This document shows, in pieces, positions 61,054 through 64,000 of a stretch of DNA of 64,000 nucleotides. The stretch is taken from the NCBI RefSeq assembly GCF_030169785.1, contig NZ_CP125854.1, forward strand, positions 1,364,001-1,428,000. The letters are read 5' to 3'. A model generated the notes under the pieces. That model saw only the letters and a program-made list of their open reading frames with translations. It was not told the origin of the DNA and did not search any database. Numbering within the stretch: position 1 is the first letter of the stretch; each line of letters starts with the position of its first letter. The position numbers and the translations under genes were made by a program. The stretch is from Bdellovibrio sp. 22V. GTDB lineage: Bacteria > Bdellovibrionota > Bdellovibrionia > Bdellovibrionales > Bdellovibrionaceae.

Positions 61054-61725
61054 TTATTTTTTCATTCCTTTGAGGCGTATCTTAGCACGACGAGCCTCTT
61101 CAGATTTTGGAAACTTACTCACAACTTCGTCGTAAAAGGTCTTTGCTTCGTCGCGCATCCCTAATTCTTGGAAGGAAACTCCGATTTTATAAGTCGCATC
61201 CGCGAACTTTGAACCTTTCGGGCTGTCGTCACGGTATTTCTGATAATTCAAGATCGCCTGTTTCCAGTCTTTCTTGTCAAAGAAATCTTCGGCCACTTCA
61301 TAGACGTTTTTCTTTGCTGAACGCGCGGATCTTTCCGCTGTATCCGCGGCTTTTGCGGCGTTTAAAGCATTCACTTGAGCGTTCAGTGCGAAAATCTGGC
61401 TCTCCATTTTCGTCAGAGCTTCTTGCAACAGTTGAACCTTCTGGTTGAGTTCGGCGTTTTGTTGGTGCGCCGATTTCAAGGCGTTTTCTGCACCAGAAGT
61501 GTTTTGGCCCACGCGGTTTTCAACCACGTCGACACGGCCATTAAGATGGCGCATTTGTTCTTCAAGATCGGCAAAACGGTTGGACACGTCAGCATTGGAT
61601 CTTTGCAAAGTGACCACTTGCTGTTGCATCACCTGGCGTTGCTCGTTTTCCCGAACTTCATTGCGCGTTTTCAAACATCCCGTAAGAAGAAGTGCCGTAG
61701 AGGCAAGGACGATGATCAACTTCAT
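61054..61725 (-). CDS. cpoB: CpoB/YbgF-like Tol-Pal coordinator, as a lipoprotein
   Basis: A 223-residue protein. A signal with lipobox LLTGC (Cys17) precedes a coiled coil (about 28-120) with repeated heptads, and a C-terminal TPR-like region: AEDFFDKKDWKQAILNYQKYRDDSPKGSKFADATYKIGVSFQELGMRDEAKTFYDEVVSKFPKS. CpoB coordinates Tol-Pal with peptidoglycan synthesis during constriction. In E. coli it is soluble, so a lipid anchor is a difference here. It overlaps the 105-residue lipoprotein gene by 4 bases and leads tsaD by 3 bases. Confidence 0.88.
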   Translation of the reverse strand: MKLIIVLASTALLLTGCLKTRNEVRENEQRQVMQQQVVTLQRSNADVSNRFADLEEQMRHLNGRVDVVENRVGQNTSGAENALKSAHQQNAELNQKVQLLQEALTKMESQIFALNAQVNALNAAKAADTAERSARSAKKNVYEVAEDFFDKKDWKQAILNYQKYRDDSPKGSKFADATYKIGVSFQELGMRDEAKTFYDEVVSKFPKSEEARRAKIRLKGMKK

Positions 61726-62039
61726 AAAATATCTCCCGTTTTTTGACGAATCAAACGCGCTGAGTTTTCAGCTTTTTCCGCCGCCATTCGCGCACGGACA
61801 AACTGTTCTTTGGCTTTAGAATAATCACGATCTTCAAAATAGATGCGGCCCTTACGATAAGCTTCCTCCGCCTGATGCCAGTAACCGGGGGAATGTCGAG
61901 CCGCTTGAACGGAACGAGCCGCATCTAAAGCGGCTCGCGCGAGGGAATAGTCCTCAATGGGTGCGGGAACTGTTTGACAACCAACGATCACCGTGAAAAG
62001 TAAAATTCCGATGAAAATTCTTTGGAGTCTCACTCGCAC
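61722..62039 (-). CDS. Small lipoprotein, DUF4398-like
   Basis: A 105-residue lipoprotein. The lipobox IVGC puts Cys21 at the membrane anchor (MRVRLQRIFIGILLFTVIVGC). The mature chain is helical: ALDAARSVQAARHSPGYWHQAEEAYRKGRIYFEDRDYSKAKEQFVRARMAAEKAE, similar to DUF4398 and to a TPR half. It lies 18 bases after pal and overlaps cpoB by 4 bases, which points to a role in the Tol-Pal system. No tol genes are in the window. Confidence 0.82.
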   Translation of the reverse strand: MRVRLQRIFIGILLFTVIVGCQTVPAPIEDYSLARAALDAARSVQAARHSPGYWHQAEEAYRKGRIYFEDRDYSKAKEQFVRARMAAEKAENSARLIRQKTGDIL

Positions 62040-62057
62040 CCTTTCTTAACTAAAAAA

Positions 62058-62567
62058 TTACTGAGCAGGAACAAAGTTCGCACGGCGGTTTTTCGCCCAT
62101 GCTGCTTCAGTGTCACCCATCTCGATAGGTTTTTCTTTACCGTAGCTGATCACGCTCAAACGCTCAGAAGGAATTCCAAGGCTGACCATGTAAGCTTTAA
62201 CTGCATTAGCGCGTCTTTCACCCAATGCTACGTTGTACTCGATTGTACCACGAGAATCGCAGTGACCTTCAATTTGCACTCTAGCTGATGGATTTGCTTT
62301 CATCCACTCAACGTTTGTCGCGATATCTTTTTTCGCGGAAGCATCAAGGCTCGATTTATCATAACCGAAGTGAACTGTCACAAGACCCGCAATTTTTCCA
62401 GAGTCAGATCCCATTGGATCATAGCTCAATGGAGCAGAGTCGATAGCCGTAGACTGTTGTCCGCCTGCTGGCATTGTTTCGATGGATTGGTCAGATTGAG
62501 TTTGTTTTCCTTTGCAACCGGCAACTAGGGCGCAAGCAACAAGACCAAGAGCTAATTTACGAAGCAT
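62058..62567 (-). CDS. pal: Peptidoglycan-associated lipoprotein Pal
   Basis: A 169-residue lipoprotein with lipobox LVAGC (Cys18). A Gln/Ser/Thr-rich linker of about 30 residues leads to the OmpA-like domain: VHFGYDKSSLDASAKKDIATNVEWMKANPSARVQIEGHCDSRGTIEYNVALGERRANAVKAYMVSLGI, where the Asp and Arg that clamp peptidoglycan are in GHCDSRGT and ALGERRA. It anchors the outer membrane to the wall. It is first in the operon pal-lipoprotein-cpoB-tsaD-rsmA-smpB, and a TTGACA hexamer lies about 70 bases upstream on the minus strand. Confidence 0.95.
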   Translation of the reverse strand: MLRKLALGLVACALVAGCKGKQTQSDQSIETMPAGGQQSTAIDSAPLSYDPMGSDSGKIAGLVTVHFGYDKSSLDASAKKDIATNVEWMKANPSARVQIEGHCDSRGTIEYNVALGERRANAVKAYMVSLGIPSERLSVISYGKEKPIEMGDTEAAWAKNRRANFVPAQ

Positions 62568-62690
62568 GATGTCCTCCTATGAAGATCCTATAGTTATCAT
62601 TTACAAATAAAAACTTTAATTTATAGCAGCTCATTGTCAAACTTTTGATTTCCGAATTGATGTTGCGTTGCTGTACGGCTTTGAGAATTT

Positions 62691-63503
62691 ATGCAAAAAC
62701 ATCTGAGTCACAGCTTTCTATTTTTCTGTTCAATTCTCTTTTTTTCTCTCGTATCACGCGCGCAACTTGAAGTTCCTCCCGAGCTGGAATGGAAGACTCT
62801 CAAGACGCCTCACTTCGAAATCATTTTTAATGCCAAGCAGCAGGACCTTGGTCTCCTTTACGCTGAAAAATTAGAGAAAGCCTACTCCGAGCTGCGAGCT
62901 TACTTTCACTCACTTCCAGAAAAGACAGTCGTTATTATAAACGACAAAACCGACATCACAAACGGGTATGCCACACGAATCCCATATCCGCACATTATGG
63001 CTTACCCGGTTTTGCCGGGACCTGAAGAGAGTCTCGCAGATACAGGCGATTGGGCGTTTGAACTTCTAGCGCACGAATACACTCATATTCTCAATTTTGA
63101 ACCGGCGAACGGAGTGATGAAGCCTTTGCGTTCCATTTTTGGAAACATCATCGCACCGAATATTCTTTTGCCACAATGGTGGAAAGAAGGGCTTGCGGTC
63201 GAAATGGAGACGCGTCTGAGCCGGCATGGGCGGCTGCGCTCTTATTTTCAAGATGCGACGATTCGCGCGATGGTCGATGAACAAACCTTCCTTAGCTACG
63301 ACATCGCCCAAGCCAACGAAGTGATACCCACATGGCCTGAAGGAGCGCGCTCTTATCTTTTTGGTTCACTGATCTGGAGTCAGCTCCTCTCCGATAAAGG
63401 ACCTAAGCTTGTGGGAGATCTGAATGAACGCCAGGGCGGTCGTGGGTGCCAGGTCCTGTTTCTTGACGCGTTCGAACAAGAAACAGGACCTGGCACCTTT
63501 TAA
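62691..63503 (+). pseudogene. Zinc metallopeptidase of the MA clan, cut short at a palindrome
   Basis: A 270-residue exported protein: a signal peptide (about 1-24), then a gluzincin core with HEYTH (128-132), and the third ligand Glu166 in QWWKEGLAVEME. Bdellovibrio relatives of this layout are much longer (a peptidase domain followed by a TolB-like propeller). Here residues about 252 onward are encoded by the palindrome arm (GGTGCCAGGTCC...), and the frame ends just after it with TAA. So the propeller part is missing. It is probably a remnant; a short functional protein cannot be excluded. It converges on ppdK with 3 bases between. Confidence 0.72.
63445..63497. repeat. Long-armed palindrome, copy F
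   Basis: Perfect 21-base arms (63445-63465 and 63477-63497) starting GGTGCCAGGTCC, with 11 bases between (ACGCGTTCGAA). It lies inside the 3' part of the truncated peptidase gene. Its right end runs CCTTTTAAG, where TAA becomes the stop codon. Confidence 0.95.
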
Positions 63504-63506
63504 GAA

Positions 63507-64000
63507 CTAGTGAATTTTCTTGCCCATCAAAGCCGCGCGCGCTGCCGCCAATCTTGCAATTGGCACGCGGAATGGAGAACAAGAAACGTAATCCAAACCT
63601 ACGCGGTGGAAGAACTCAATTGAATCCGGATCACCACCATGTTCACCGCACACACCGACTTTCAAGTCAGGTTTTGTACGACGGCCAAGGTCTGTACCCG
63701 TTTTAACAAGAGAGCCCACGCCCACTTGATCAATCGACATAAACGGATCTTTCGGCAAAATGCCGGAAGACACGTATGAACCCAGGAAACGACCGGAATC
63801 ATCACGAGAAAGTCCCAGCGTTGTCTGAGTCAAATCGTTCGTTCCGAAGCTGAAGAAGTCCGCGTGCTCAGCAATAGCGTCTGCTGTGATCGCCGCACGA
63901 GGAAGCTCGATCATTGTACCGACAAGGTAGTCGAACTTTACGTTCTTCTCTGCCTGAACTTTTTTAACTTCATTGATCGCAAGATGGCGCAGGATATTCA
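63507..64000 (-). CDS. ppdK: Pyruvate, phosphate dikinase, C-terminal end (runs off the window)
   Basis: The C-terminal 164 residues of a PEP/pyruvate-binding enzyme, open at the window edge. Motifs are [64 protein letters not shown] and the end [23 protein letters not shown], with the catalytic Cys in [12 protein letters not shown] interconverts pyruvate, ATP and phosphate with PEP, AMP and pyrophosphate. The frame continues upstream without a stop, so the Met at 63914 is not the start. It ends 3 bases past the truncated peptidase gene. Confidence 0.95.
   Translation of the reverse strand, partial: NILRHLAINEVKKVQAEKNVKFDYLVGTMIELPRAAITADAIAEHADFFSFGTNDLTQTTLGLSRDDSGRFLGSYVSSGILPKDPFMSIDQVGVGSLVKTGTDLGRRTKPDLKVGVCGEHGGDPDSIEFFHRVGLDYVSCSPFRVPIARLAAARAALMGKKIH

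Overview
The window looks like chromosomal DNA of a Bdellovibrio-type predatory bacterium (Bdellovibrionota). The reasons are the dense gene packing at mid GC, many short secreted or lipoprotein genes of unknown function, long fibre-like proteins ending in peptidase S74 chaperone domains, lone periplasmic solute-binding proteins without ABC partners, a TIGR02147-like regulator, and flagellar sigma-28-like promoter motifs. The assignment is by resemblance; no database search was run. There is no prophage, CRISPR array, rRNA operon, complete insertion sequence or replication origin.

Layout. 1-9.9 kb: a secreted amidohydrolase and an alpha/beta hydrolase face a forward run of Glu dehydrogenase, pyrD, a MutT-type Nudix protein, two glycosyltransferase-like genes and an HU/IHF protein. 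10-15.9 kb: a 1280-residue S74 fibre protein and an EpmA-like lysyl-transferase on the minus strand. 16-27 kb: tldD/pmbA, a lysine-rich H1-like protein, an MFS transporter, gcvP, a GT9 glycosyltransferase, an Rsm22-type methyltransferase and yheU. 27-31.4 kb: a solute-binding protein, an XRE regulator, a TrmK-like protein, gcvT-gcvH and tRNA-Leu(UAG). 31.4-49 kb: a hairpin-rich spacer with a duplicated tRNA 3' end, a prepilin/S74 fusion, TfoX, a choloylglycine-hydrolase-like enzyme, metabolic enzymes, an APH(6)-like kinase, a TetA-like exporter, a small cytochrome b561 and an outer-membrane protein. 48-49 kb: a non-coding, strongly structured stretch with a possible 29-residue gene. 49-58 kb: NAD(P)HX dehydratase, Met aminopeptidase, a haem-binding-like protein, MarR, a lysozyme-like secreted protein, and an operon of an RlmM-like methyltransferase and a PilZ protein. 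58-64 kb: a six-gene minus-strand operon (pal, a small lipoprotein, cpoB, tsaD, rsmA, smpB), a truncated metallopeptidase gene and the 3' end of ppdK, which runs off the window.

How genes work together. gcvP, gcvT and gcvH supply three of the four glycine-cleavage proteins from two loci. Pal, CpoB and a small lipoprotein form an envelope set fused into one operon with t6A formation, 16S rRNA dimethylation and trans-translation. The PilZ operon and the possible small gene at 48.4 kb both sit behind sigma-28-like motifs, which would suit expression in the motile attack phase.

The most unusual signal is a family of short palindromes with core GGTACC-W-GGTACC or GGTGCC-type variants, flanked by A/T runs. 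Three abut a TAA stop codon directly, one pair forms a 165-bp inverted-repeat unit whose arm supplies a gene's stop codon, and one long-armed copy lies at the truncation point of a zinc peptidase gene. No transposase able to move them is in the window.
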